64,000 bases of DNA from Palaemon carinicauda. Its lineage: Eukaryota; Arthropoda; Malacostraca; Decapoda; Palaemonidae. Numbering within the stretch: the first letter of the stretch is position 1; every line of letters begins with the position of its first letter. Under the pieces are notes generated by a model. That model saw only the letters and a program-made list of their open reading frames with translations. It searched no databases and was not told where the DNA came from. Shown piece after piece: positions 1 to 11,400 of the stretch. The stretch is taken from assembly GCF_036898095.1 (NCBI RefSeq), contig NC_090750.1:85068075-85132074 (forward strand). The letters run 5' to 3'. The translations under genes and the position numbers were made by a program.

Positions 1-179
1 ATTGGCCATCATTGGTTACTAGGATGGCTTGTTTGAATAAAAACCGTTTCAGTTTTCATATATTCAAGATTTATTTCAGGATTCATCTTTTCAAATATTT
101 ATATTTCCATAACTATATCAAGTAAATGATTTAGCAATCTCGCATCAACCCTTAAAGTTTTAAAGGTTTAAAAGGCCGC

Positions 180-478
180 TCATGAATGGCAGAAGCAAGA
201 GATAGTGGCATTGCCCTATCAAACAGGACAATGCCCAAGAGACTGACCATATAATCATATCATCAGCGACCAAGCCCCCTCTCCACCCAAGCTAGGACCA
301 AGGAGGACCAGGCAATGGCTGCTGATGTCTTAGCAGATAGACCTATAAGCTCCCCCAAACGCCCCCATCCTTAGCTCACAAGGATGGTGAGTTTGCGTCG
401 ACCAAACTAACAAGTTTGAGCGGGACTCGAATCCCAGTCTGGCCTTCACCAGTCAGGGACGTTAGCACTTGAGAGCAG
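180..478 (+). repeat. tRNA-derived SINE-like dispersed repeat
   Basis: Non-coding stretch with the look of a decapod dispersed repeat. It contains GGACTCGAATCCC near 421-434, close to a tRNA B box (RNA polymerase III internal promoter), followed by a tRNA-like tail region. No second copy was found in this window, so the repeat status is inferred from the B-box-like motif and general resemblance. The remaining sequence of 1-840 shows no exon I can support. Confidence 0.4.
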
Positions 479-839
479 AAGAGCGATTTGTTGATATTTA
501 ATCATATCTCAGCATAACAATTATATTGTTGAAGGAGATCCCGTGACACCACTGAGTAGGTCAAGATTTTACAAAAGAACGCGATAGGTGACATGAGATA
601 GATGGCGTCCCCAGTTGCATCTGCGCAGTTACACGAGAGGAACTTCTACGATAAAAGATCAGCTTACACCTGCGCCTTTGTCGTCCTGCATAACGGATGT
701 TTACGTGTCTCAAATTACAGATAATACTTTATTTTAGGCTGTCCTATCTAAACCAACAAATGGCGCATCAACTGCTCTGTGTGAAGGACAACATCATGAA
801 CTTTGAACTTTTTTTTTTTCCAGCGGCCTGAATGTTATC

Positions 840-1073
<234 letters not shown>

Positions 1074-1168
1074 CCCTTTTTTGTATAATAGTGTTATTCC
1101 CATCATTATTCTTTCCATAGCTTGTGTTCTAAGGCTTTAGGAAAGCTCCAAGTTTCTGATGTATAAGT

Positions 1169-1970
1169 TCACACTGGTAGGACCTTGTATTTAAATACTT
1201 CTCTTTTTAGAGAAAGTGGCATTTTACTTTTCATAATCTCATTTAGTTTACCAAATATTCCCCATCTCATGCTTACCCTTCCCTTAAGTTTAATTTTATG
1301 TCCTGGGGAAACAGTTACTGTGTGTCCAAGGTATGTAAATTCATTAACCATCTCTAGAGGTGCGTTCAGAACTCTTATTTGTTGTTTCTGCATTTTCATT
1401 GAACACTAAGTTTTACTCATATTCATTTTCAGTCCTACATTTCTGCTTTCTCTATTCAATTTTTCTATCATCTTTTGTAATTCGTACTATTATTCACTTT
1501 ATAGAATTATGTCATCTGCAAATCTTAAGTTGTTAAGGTATTCCCATTAATGCTAATTCCTACATTTCCCCAATCTAAATTCTTAGACATTCTTTTAGAC
1601 TCGCTGTGAAAAATTTAGGAGAGATGAGGTCTCCCTGTCTAACTCCTTTCTTAATCGGAATGTTCTCACTATATTTATGTAGTTTTAGGTTTGCTGTACT
1701 ACACATACCAAAAATTCCCCATCTCATGCTAACATGAGATTCAGCTATTCGTTATCTTTAAAGGTCTTTCTTTACTGCTGAAGTTTTGACAGAATCAAAA
1801 GCTTTCTCATAGTACATAAATGCCATACATAGTGGGTTGCCATACTCCATTGATTTTTCTATTAGCTGGTTAATTACATGCATATGGTTAGTTGTTGAAC
1901 ACCCACTTCCAAAGTGAGTGTTTATTTGCATAAATGTCTGCAGATGTCTAATTATAAGTATTACATTCAT
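1169..1970 (-). pseudogene. LINE reverse transcriptase fragment (broken)
   Basis: Read on the minus strand, the segment encodes in order: a finger/palm stretch with VINQLIEKSMEYG and YYEKAFDSVK (1758-1970), then KKGVRQGDLISP (about 1620-1680), then FADD (about 1510-1525), then the post-palm segment EFTYLGHTV (1169-1399). AFD, RQGD and FADD are hallmarks of non-LTR retrotransposon RT. In-frame stops and frame changes separate the pieces, so this is a dead 5'-truncated copy. It lies upstream of the first visible TIR exon, presumably in an intron of that gene and antisense to it. The clade (RTE-, L2- or CR1-like) cannot be settled by eye. Confidence 0.8.
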
Positions 1971-2016
1971 TCCATTTTTAGAAAATAATATTTTTTTTTT
2001 GTATTACCTTTAACAG

Positions 2017-2154
2017 ACACCTTCCTTCGTGACGTGTTCATTGTACATGGAAACCAAGCAAGCTCATGGGTCTCCAGCGTCCTTGTCAGTACTCTGGAGG
2101 AAAACTACGGCTATACTTGTTACATTCCTGACCGAGACATGTTGGGAGGAGAAC
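2017..2154 (+). CDS. TIR-domain host gene, exon (TIR boxes 1 and 2)
   Basis: An internal exon of 138 bp. It is preceded by a T-rich tract and TTTAACAG (acceptor at 2015-2016) and followed by the donor GTAAGC at 2155. It enters with two bases of a split codon and leaves after one base (phase 1). The translation has DVFIVHGNQASSWV, then a helix with LEENYGYTCYIP, then RDMLGGE. This matches the start of Toll/interleukin-1 receptor (TIR) domains: a beta strand with a D-x-F-like start, then box 2 with RD and G. TIR domains act in the cytoplasm in innate immune or neuronal signalling by TIR-TIR assembly, and some hydrolyse NAD+. The part encoding any receptor ectodomain or N-terminal domains lies outside the window. 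No catalytic claim is made. Confidence 0.72.
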
Positions 2155-2158
2155 GTAA

Positions 2159-2533
<375 letters not shown>

Positions 2534-2537
<4 letters not shown>

Positions 2538-3062
2538 AAAACTAGAATACTTGATAGAGAATAAAATAATTGTCTTCATGCTGATTAACATTTTGGTTAA
2601 GGGATGGCATTGATGTACTGTAGACTTAGTTTATATATCAATAAGAATTTCAGTTGCTGATTTGATAAAGACATCCAAAAAATAAATATGTCCAAAAATT
2701 TAATGCCTCTTAAAGATATCATTGATTAAATTTCATATACGGAAATGTCCGAGGTACTCAAACTAAAAAATCTTTAATTGCAGATTTTCTTGAAATGCAT
2801 GAAAAAGTTTAGAAAATTAAATAGCTGAATATCATGGGGCTAGGATATGAAATTGTTCTGACTTATTAAGTGTATAAATTAACTGTTTCATTGGATCATT
2901 GACTGTTAAATCACGGTTGTAGTAAATGAATAATTACAACAAAAGAAAGAAAATAGGGATAGACAGTGTTTACTTTCAAAATAAGTGTTTCACTCAACAT
3001 TGAACATTCATAGATAAATAATTACATTAGTAATGAAGAGATCTTTTTAAATGGATAGCTCA
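2534..3062. other. AT-rich intronic sequence, no gene seen
   Basis: No open frame, repeat family or RNA gene recognised; interpreted as intron sequence of the TIR gene. Confidence 0.5.
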
Positions 3063-3063
3063 T

Positions 3064-3074
3064 AATTATTATTA

Positions 3075-3163
<89 letters not shown>

Positions 3164-3164
3164 G
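3064..3164. repeat. (ATT)n microsatellite
   Basis: About 33 ATT units with a few GTT variants. Confidence 0.97.
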
Positions 3165-3182
3165 GTCGTAATCTTAAAGTAA

Positions 3183-3345
3183 GCTTATACATACATACAT
3201 ATACCAAGGCACTTCCCCCAATTTTGGGGGATAGCTGACATCAAACAAATGAAAAAGGGGGACCTTTCCTCTCTACTTTCCTCCCAGCCTGACGAGGGAC
3301 TCAACCGAGTTCGGCTGGTACTGCTAGGGTGCCTAGGAAGGTACG
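3183..3345 (-). mobile_element. 5'-truncated LINE 3' end
   Basis: Reverse complement of the 3' untranslated region and tail of the LINE at 25632-26411: both have the CCCCCAATTTTGGGGG palindrome, the segment containing GGTACTGCTAGGGTGCC and a tail of repeated TATG/CATA units. A short copy with only the 3' end is the usual product of incomplete target-primed reverse transcription. Confidence 0.75.
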
Positions 3346-3489
3346 CATTACATAAGCAAGGGAGTAGTAACTTAGATGCAAATTGTAGTGTGCAGACGTT
3401 TATCAGAATAATTTCTTTATGCATAAATATGCCTCCATTGGAAATCCAAATCAGTACAAAATACGAGTTATTAATACCCCTGCCTTGCG

Positions 3490-3866
3490 CATACCGAAGG
3501 TAACTAAATATATTTAAAAACCCGTACTCTTGCTCGAGGGTACACTCGGGCACACTATTCTATCTAATTTCTCTTCTTGTTTTGTTAAGAGTTTTTGTAG
3601 TTTATATTGGAAATATTTATTTTAATGTTGTTACTGTTCTTAAAATATTTTATTTTTTCTTGTTTCCTTTCCTCACTGGGCTAATTGGCCCAACAGGGAA
3701 ATTAGCCCAGTGAGGAAAGGAAACAAGAAAAAATAAAATATTTTAAGAACAGTAACAACATTAAAATAAATATTTCCAATATAAACTATAAAAAGTAAGT
3801 AAGTTAGTAATAATAAACTATAAAAAGTAAGTAAGTAATAATAAACTATAAAAAGTAAGTAAGTAA

Positions 3867-3900
<34 letters not shown>

Positions 3901-3917
3901 TAATAATAATAATAATG
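3490..3917. repeat. Head-to-head pair of an (ATT)-associated dispersed repeat (hairpin)
   Basis: The dispersed repeat also found at 6768, 14145 and 42743 is present twice in opposite orientation. Arms 3598-3686 and 3700-3788 are complementary across 89 bp, separated by a 13-base loop. The left side extends to the GGGTACACTCGGGC part (about 3535), which only one arm retains. It is followed by TAAGTAAG repeats (3789-3870) and (ATA)n (3871-3917). It lies in the intron just before the second TIR exon, so a transcript of the gene could fold here. Confidence 0.9.
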
Positions 3918-3968
3918 CAAGCATAAATGAACCATGATCCGAGTTAACCGTGTGAAATATTTCGATAG

Positions 3969-4126
3969 AATACGCAGAGGCAATCTCCAACGAAATGAGG
4001 AAGTGTCGGAGAGTGTTGGTGGTAGTCACGCCCTGCCTTCTTCAGAGCCAGTGGGCCTTTTGGTCGGCCCACCACGGCATCAGCACCTGCTTCAAGTCCT
4101 CCAGTATTCTCGGGGTTGTGTTACAG
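3969..4126 (+). CDS. TIR-domain host gene, exon (central TIR)
   Basis: Exon defined mainly by its end, CAG|GTGAGG at 4126, a canonical donor, and by phase. Two candidate acceptors (ATAG at 3968 or GCAG at 3977) both accept the phase-1 end of the previous exon; the first gives QYAEAISNE, typical of the helix after TIR box 2. Then follow MRKCRRVLVVVTP and QSQWAFW, corresponding to the TIR pattern SRR-x-I-x-VLS...S-x-W. It ends in phase 0, which fits the next exon. The pyrimidine tract is weak, so the left edge is uncertain by nine bases. The reading rests on homology pattern and compatible phases, not on transcript data. Confidence 0.68.
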
Positions 4127-4379
4127 GTGAGGGTCTTCGCATTGCGCCAGGCATTCCAGCGGACTGAGAACAAAAATCTTATCATATTATGAACTGTTCT
4201 CATTGTAATAATGATGATCATGTTAGTAATAGTAACATTTATTATTATTATTATTATTAATTATGATACTATTGTTGCTCTTTATTATCTTAATACTCCG
4301 TTTATAATTCGGTATCTGGTGCCTTCCGGTATCTATTATTAATACTTAATGATCTTATGTTGGATTAATTACATTCATC

Positions 4380-5990
4380 ATCATCATCTCTTCCTACGCC
4401 CATTGACGTAAAGGGCCTCAGATAGATTTCGCTAGTTGTCTCTATCTTGAGCTTTTAAATCAAGACTTCTCGATTCATCGTCTCCTACTTTACGCTTCGT
4501 AGTCCTCAGCCATGTAGGCCTGGGTCTCCCAACTCTTCTAGTGCCTTCCGGAGCCCGGTTAAACGTTTGGTGACCTAATCTCTCTTGGGGAGTGCAAAGA
4601 GCATTCTCAAAACATCTCCATCTACCCCTCATCATGATCTCATCCACTTATGGCACTCGAGTAATCTCTTATAGTTTAATTTTTAATCCTGCCCTGCCAC
4701 TTAACTCCCAATATCGTTCTGAGGGCTTTGTCCTCAAATCTACTGAATCTGTTAGAGATTGTTCCATTGTCATACCACGACTCATGTCCATACAGTAACA
4801 TTGATCTCACTAAACTGATATATAGCCTGATCTTTATATGGAATTTCAGGCGCTTTGATTTCCAAATCTTACTTAACCTAGCCATTGTCTGATTTGCTTT
4901 TATCAATCTTTCATTAAATTCAAATTCACAAGATCCTGTATTAGAAATCATAGTTCTTAAATATTTAAATGATTCCACCTCATTGATCCTTTCTCCTACC
5001 AATGATATTTCATCTTCCATTGCATATTTCGTTCTCATCATCTCTGTCTTTCTTCTATTTATCTTGAGCCCAACCTCGTGTGATATTTAATGCATTCTGC
5101 TAAGCAATCTTTGCAAGTCCTGTAGTGTTCTGCTAATAAGGACAGTGTCATCAGAATACTCTAGGTCAACTAAAATCTTGTTACCAATCTAGTTCAATCC
5201 CTCTCCACCATCCCCAACTGCTCTATGCATTACAAAATCCATGAGGAGGATGAACATTTGAGAAGACTCCACTAACATTATCTTTGCATTTGCTATGCTT
5301 ATAAACAGACTTAATAAAACTTCATAGTCAAGAGGAACTCCATAATAGTGCAGGGCTCTCCACAAAATTGGCCGGTGCCCACTATCAAAGGCTTTTTCAT
5401 AGTCCACAAATACCATCAAAAGTGGATTTCTATATTATACACATTTGTTGTAGCTGTACCACATGTCTAAAACGGAAATTTGATCAGTACAACTTCTACC
5501 TTTTCTAAATCCTGCATGTTCATCTCTCAGGTTTTCATCAATCTTTCTCTCTAATCCCTTTAGAATGAGCATACTATATATTTTCATTACAACTGACGTA
5601 AGTATGATGTCTCTGTAATTATTTCAATCAGTCAGGTTTCCTTTTTTTAGTAAATAAACCAACACTCCCAGCTCACATTCGTCAGATTTTGCTTCTTCCT
5701 CCCACATTCTACAAAATAATCCAAGTATTCTGAGGGTCACTTCATTTTCTGCCAGTATCATCTAAGTAGTTATTCCATCATAACCAGGAGCTTTCCATCT
5801 CTTGAATTTTTTTAATAATAGCTTCGACTTCAAACACACTGAATTCATTCATTGGCGCATGAAGGTCTTCATCAGCTTCAGGTATATCAATCAAATTATT
5901 CCCTTCATTTTTTCTCCTATTCATGACATCACTAAAGTGTTCCATCTAACGTTGCCTTTCTTCATCTTCTGTTTTAATAAAAGATCCATC
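4380..5990 (-). pseudogene. LINE reverse transcriptase, decayed copy in TIR-gene intron
   Basis: Minus-strand translation gives, in order, a segment with MNEFSVFEVEAIIKKI (about 5800-5870), VFVDYEKAFDSGHRPILW (about 5360-5415), DLEYSDDTVLIS (about 5125-5165, the [FY]xDD catalytic motif with S), INEVESFKYLRTMIS with LLYGHESW (4676-5041) and a C-terminal RRVGRPRPTW segment (4432-4647). All are typical of LINE RT and its C-terminal domain. Stops and frame changes are frequent, so no product is made. It is a different family from the copy at 1169-1970, judged by the different palm sequence. Inserted antisense between two TIR exons. Confidence 0.8.
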
Positions 5991-6215
5991 TCATTTTGAT
6001 GGGTATATGCTTCTTATTTTTCTAAAACCATGTTAATTTCAACAACAATCATAATTACAGTAACTACAATAATTTTGAAAAAAGTACTGAGTAAATTTTG
6101 TAATATAAGAAATTCGCATGATTCTTGTTAAGATAATTAAAAAAATCTCTAGGTTTGAAATTTTTGACAATATGTTTTGGAATATTTCCACTCGTAAAAA
6201 TATTCCCTCTCTCAG

Positions 6216-6653
6216 GAATTTGGAAATCACGCCATATCTTCAGAAACCACTGTTCTCTTGAAAACCCTCAAGCCGATCGAGACGCTGAAGGTCCCCAGAG
6301 CTTTGCAAGGTTTGGTTCCTTTGAATGAATACAAGGAACTTCCTGAGAAATCCAGACATAGCCTCTTTGGAGATCGCCTTGGAGAGAACACTTCTGCTCT
6401 CGTGATTGAAAGCTCGCTTTCTCCATCGCCCAAAAATCAGCGTTTGAGCAATATGATCACAGGGAGCAATAATTCGTCTAGGGAGGTTTTGAACGAGAGA
6501 TACGATTGCCAGCAGGAAAAGAAGGACTTAGACCCTCCTGTAATCTATGTGGAGGACACAGACAATGCTGTGGACCCCGGTTCACCATGCTCCATCACAC
6601 CTTTCATACTACCAACTTGCCAAACCAAGGACAACGGAATGCAGGATTCACCG
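6216..6653 (+). CDS. TIR-domain host gene, exon (C-terminal TIR plus extension)
   Basis: A 438-bp exon, phase 0 at both ends, with acceptor CCCTCTCTCAG|GAATTT and donor CCG|GTAAGA. The translation starts EFGNHAISSETTVLLKTL, continues PLNEYKELPEKSRHSLFG, and then about 80 polar residues rich in Ser, Pro and Asp (positions about 65-146 of the exon). The first third fits TIR strand D/E and the following helix. The rest looks like a disordered insertion before TIR box 3, which is in the next exon. Such a long insertion is unusual for TIR domains. No in-frame stop occurs across the 438 bp. An alternative reading is a chance open frame, but splice signals and phase agree with both neighbours. Confidence 0.7.
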
Positions 6654-6767
6654 GTAAGACGATCTAAGCCAAATATCTTTTTCGTACTTTTTGTAAGAGT
6701 CTCAGCAGTTATTTGCAATTCTTTATAAGTGTCACCACCATTAATTATTAAAATTTATCGTTTTCTT

Positions 6768-6769
6768 TT

Positions 6770-6803
<34 letters not shown>

Positions 6804-6998
6804 ATGCTAAGCTACAACCCTAGTTGGAAAAGCAGGATGCTATAAGCCCAAGGGCCCCAACAGGGAAAATAGAAAATAGCCCAGTGAGGAAAGGAAACAA
6901 GGAAAAATAAAATATTTTAAGAACAGTAAAAACATTGCAATAAATATTTCCTATATAAACTATAAAAACTTTAACAAAACAAGAGGATTTAGGAAATT
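6768..6998 (+). repeat. (ATT)-associated dispersed repeat, copy 2
   Basis: Starts with (ATT)n (6768-6801), then GCTAAGCTACAACCCTAG and the segment with TAGCCCAGTGAGGAAAGG, ending near ACAAAACAAGAGGA. Shares these blocks with the copies at 3490-3795, 14145-14530 and 42743-43082. Truncated relative to copies 3 and 4. Confidence 0.9.
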
Positions 6999-7142
6999 GG
7001 CATTTCAAAAGTAATTTTCTTAATCATGGTAAGATTTCTTAAGTACTGTTTGATTCCCTTTTTATTGTTTCCATTCTTCTTTTTCTATGGGTTTAATGCG
7101 AATAGTATTACTTTTATATAACATTTAATAATGTTTTGCTAT

Positions 7143-7499
7143 TGTGTACTTCACTAATTCAATTAATTACATCTTAATGAAATAAAAGGCTTGTGGCAGT
7201 AGGAAATTCCCTTATAAAAGACTGAATTTAAAAGAAAAATCGAATTTCAATATGTAACCTACTGCAATGATATTAAACATTGTGTACTTCACTAATTCAA
7301 TGAATTAAATCTTAATGAAATAAAAGTCTTGTAGCACTAGGAAATCCCCTTATAAAAGACTGAATTTAAAAAAAAAAAGAATTTCAATATGTAACCTACT
7401 GCAATGATATTAAACGTTGTGTACTTCACTAATTCAATGAATTACATCTTAATGAAATAAAAGGCTTGTGGCAGTAGGAAATTCCCTTATAAAAGACTG

Positions 7500-7531
<32 letters not shown>

Positions 7532-7567
7532 CGAATTTCAATATGTAACCTACTGCAATGATATTAA
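7143..7567. repeat. Three tandem copies of a ~138-bp unit
   Basis: Units begin at 7143, 7281 and 7418, each starting TGTGTACTTCACTAATTC and ending near CTGCAATGATATTAAA. They differ mainly in the length of an internal A-tract, which reaches about 29 A in the last unit. The array ends just before the acceptor of the terminal TIR exon. Confidence 0.95.
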
Positions 7568-7581
7568 ATTTACATTAACAG

Positions 7582-7716
7582 CCATGCTACCCTTTCTTCA
7601 ACTGCATGAGAGCTGTTTTTGTTGGAGATCCGGAAACTGTCTTCTGGCAGAAAGTTCGACTCTTCTTAGATCCTCCAACACTGCGACGGAAACTTACAAT
7701 TGAGTCGACAGCTTGA
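7582..7716 (+). CDS. TIR-domain host gene, terminal exon (TIR box 3)
   Basis: Acceptor TTACATTAACAG|CCATGC at 7580-7581, phase 0, matching the previous exon. It encodes 44 residues and ends in TGA (7714-7716). The translation contains PCYPFFNCMRAVFVGDP, then TVFWQKVRLFLDPP; FW followed by a Leu/Arg helix is TIR box 3, the C-terminal landmark of TIR domains. Too short to stand out as an ORF, but the order box 1-box 2-central-FW over four phase-compatible exons makes a coherent gene end. The protein stops 24 residues after the FW pair, so there is no long C-terminal tail. The symbol is left empty because Toll, IL-1R-like and other TIR proteins cannot be distinguished from this part. Confidence 0.72.
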   Translation, partial: PCYPFFNCMRAVFVGDPETVFWQKVRLFLDPPTLRRKLTIESTA

Positions 7717-8431
7717 GGCCTTTCACTTCTTGTGAAGAAGGAGCCGGGTTTTCTGTGGAAATAAGTGCTCTAAAAGTTGAAATCGCCGGCAGAAATATGA
7801 AGCAAAATATGTCAAGTTCTTACTGTGTTTACAATTAACTTGTAACATTGTTGGTTAGAAAATGCCATTGCAACGAAGAGGACCTGTGTCGTCACCTGGC
7901 AAAGGAAAGACGAGTGATTTTCATGATAGCAAACGTGATCTGGAGTGACTTGATGACCACATTATCTAAATAAGGAAACAGTTAAATGTGGTATTGTTTT
8001 ATTTATTCAGTACTATGAAAAGTATGTGATCAAAGCAAAACTTCAGAGGTTTCAAACAAATATTTTCTTGAATTTCGAATAGTTAGACAATGCGGTGCTA
8101 TATACATAATGCCCCTCCCTACGTCGTTAATTGGGTCCAAGAGAACCGACATAAGGCGATTTTCGACGTTGGTCGGATTTTCACCTCATAAAGGGACTGA
8201 TGAATAAGATTCCACTTGAAGTTCAGTACTGTACAGTAAAACTCTTGATCATTATTTTCTGACTTAGAAACCAATGTAACGTCAAGCAAAACGACGTAGT
8301 GTAGATTTTATTTTTGCATATAATACTTAAGGATGATGATATGATGCTTAAGGAAGATGACATGAAGTCAAAACTGATGCAGGTTGAGTCAACAGAAAGA
8401 CGGGTATTAATGTACACTTACTTGATTGAAT
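7717..8431 (+). other. Probable 3' UTR and downstream spacer of the TIR gene
   Basis: No open frame or repeat recognised. No perfect AATAAA was found on the + strand soon after the stop; the nearest variant seen is AATAAG near 8201. The end of the transcript is not defined. Confidence 0.35.
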
Positions 8432-11400
8432 TAGAATCTCACGGGTCGTTTTCACCTTGATTCATTACTCGATTGAATTAGAATCTCAGTGGACGTTTTC
8501 ACCTTAATTCATGACTTGATTGAATTAGAATCTCACTGGACGTTTTCACCTTAATTCATGACTTGATTGAATTAGAATCTCACGGGACGTTTTCACCTTG
8601 ATTCATTACTTGATTGAATTAGAATCTCACTGGACGTTTTCACCTTGATTCGTTACTTGATTGAATTAGAATCTCACGGGACGTTTTCACCTTGATTCAT
8701 GACTTGATTGAATTAGAATCTCAGTGGACGTTTTCACCTTAATTCATGACTTGATTGAATTAGAATCTCACGGGACGTTTTCACCTTGATTCATTACTTG
8801 ATTGAATTAGAATCTCACTGGACGTTTTCACCTTGATTCGTTACTTGATTGAATTAGAATCTCACTAGACAGTTTCACCTTGATTCATTACTTGATTGAA
8901 TTAGAATCTCACTGGACGTTTTCACCTTGATTCATGACTTGATTGAATTAGAATCTCACTAGACGGTTTCACCTTGATTCATTACTTGATTGAATTCGAA
9001 TCTCGCTGGACGTTTTCACCTTGATTCATTACTTGATTGAATTAGAATCTCAGTGGACATTTTCACCTTGATTCATGACTTGATTGAATTTGAATCTCAG
9101 TGGACGTTTTCACCTTGATTCATGACTTGATTGAATAAGAATCTCACTAGACGGTTTCACCTTGATTCATTACTTGATTGAATTCGAATCTCACTAGACG
9201 TTTTCACCTTGATTCATTACTTGATTGAATTAGAATCTCACTAGACGGTTTCACCTTGATTCATTACTTGATTGAATTAGAATCTCAGTGGACGTTTTCA
9301 CCTTGATTCATTACTTGATTGAATTAGAATCTCACTGGACGTTTTCACCTTTATTCATTACTTAATTGAATTAGAATTCACTAGATGGTTTCACCTTGAT
9401 TCATTATTTGATTGAATTAGAATCTCACTGGACGTTTTCACCTTGATTCATGACTTGATTGAATTAGAATCTCACTAGACGGTTTCACCTTGATTCATTA
9501 CTTGATTGAATTTGAATATCACTAGACGTTTTCACCTTGATTCATTACTTGATTGAATTCGAATCTCAGTGGACGTTTTCACCTTGATTCATGACTTGAT
9601 TGAATTCGAATCTCAGTGGACGTTTTCACCTTGATTCATTACTTGATTGAATTCGAATCTCAGTGGACATTTTCACCTTGATTCATGACTTGATTGAATT
9701 AGAATCTCAGTGGACGTTTTCACCTTGATTCATGACTTGATTGAATTAGAATCTCAGTGGACGTTTTCACCTTCATTCATGACTTGATTGAATTAGAATC
9801 TCAGTGGACGTTTTCACCTTGATTCATAACTTGATTGAATTAGAATCTCAGTGGACGTTTTCACCTTGATTCATTACTTGATTGAATTTGAATCTCATTA
9901 GACGGTTTCACCTTGATTCATTACTTGATTGAATTAGAATCTCATTGGACGTTTTCACCTTGATTCATGACTTGATTGAATTCGAATCTCAGTGAACGTT
10001 TTCACCTTGATTCATTATTTGATTGAATTAGAATCTCAGTGGACGTTTTCACCTTGATTCATGACTTGATTGAATTAGAATCTCACTAGATGGTTTCACC
10101 TTGATTCATTACTTGATTGAATTTGAATCTCAGTGGATGTTTCCACCTTGATTCATTACTTGATTGAATTAGAATCTCAGTGGACGTTTTCACCTTGATT
10201 CATGACTTGATTGAATTAAAATCTCACTAGATGGTTTCACCTTGATTCATTACTTGATTGAATTTGAATCTCAGTGGACGTTTCCACCTTGATTCATTAC
10301 TTGATTGAATTAGAATCTCAGTGGACGTTTTCACCTTCATTCATGACTTGATTGAATTAGAATCTCACTAGACGGTTTCACCTTGATTCATTATTTGATT
10401 GAATTCGAATCTCAGTGGACATTTTCACCTTGATTCATTACTTGATTGAATTCGAATCTCAGTGGACGGTTTCACCTTCATTCATGACTTGATTGAATTA
10501 GAATCTCACTAGACGGTTTCACCTTGATTCATTACTTGATTGAATTAGAATCTCACTAGACAGTTTCACCTTGATTCATTACTTGATTGAATTAGAATCT
10601 CAGTGGACATTTTCACCTTGATTCATTACTTGATTGAATTCGAATCTCATTAGACGGTTTCACCTTGATTCATTACGTGATTGAATTCGAATCTCAGTGG
10701 ACGTTTTCACCTTGATTCATGACTTGAATGAATTCGAATCTCAGTGGACGTTTTCACCTTGATTCATTACTTGATTGAATTCGAATCTCAGTGGACATTT
10801 TCACCTTGATTCATTACTTGATTGAATTAGAATCTCAGTGGACGTTTTCACCTTGATTCATGACTTGATTGAATTAGAATCTCAGTGGACGTTTTCACCT
10901 TGATTCATGACTTGATTGAGTTAGAATCTCAGTGGACGTTTTCACCTTGATTCATAACTTGATTGAATTAGAATCTCAGTGGACGTTTTCACCTTGATTC
11001 ATTACTTAATTGAATTTGAATCTCATTAGACGGTTTCACCTTGATTCATTACTTGATTGAATTAGAATCTCAGTGGACGTTTTCACCTTGATTCATGACT
11101 TGATTGAATTCGAATCTCAGTGGACGTTTTCACCTTGATTCGTTATTTGATTGAATTAGAATCTCAGTGGACGTTTTCACCTTGATTCATGACTTGATTG
11201 AATTAGAATCTCACTAGATGGTTTCACCTTGATTCATTACTTGATTGAATTTGAATCTCAGTGGATGTTTCCACCTTGATTCATTACTTGATTGAATTAG
11301 AATCTCAGTGGACGTTTTCACCTTGATTCATGACTTGATTGAATTAGAATCTCACTAGATGGTTTCACCTTGATTCATTACTTGATTGAATTTGAATCTC

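Noticed and set aside
421..434. A functional tRNA gene
   Set aside because: Only a B-box-like motif is present; no A box at proper spacing and no cloverleaf could be drawn.
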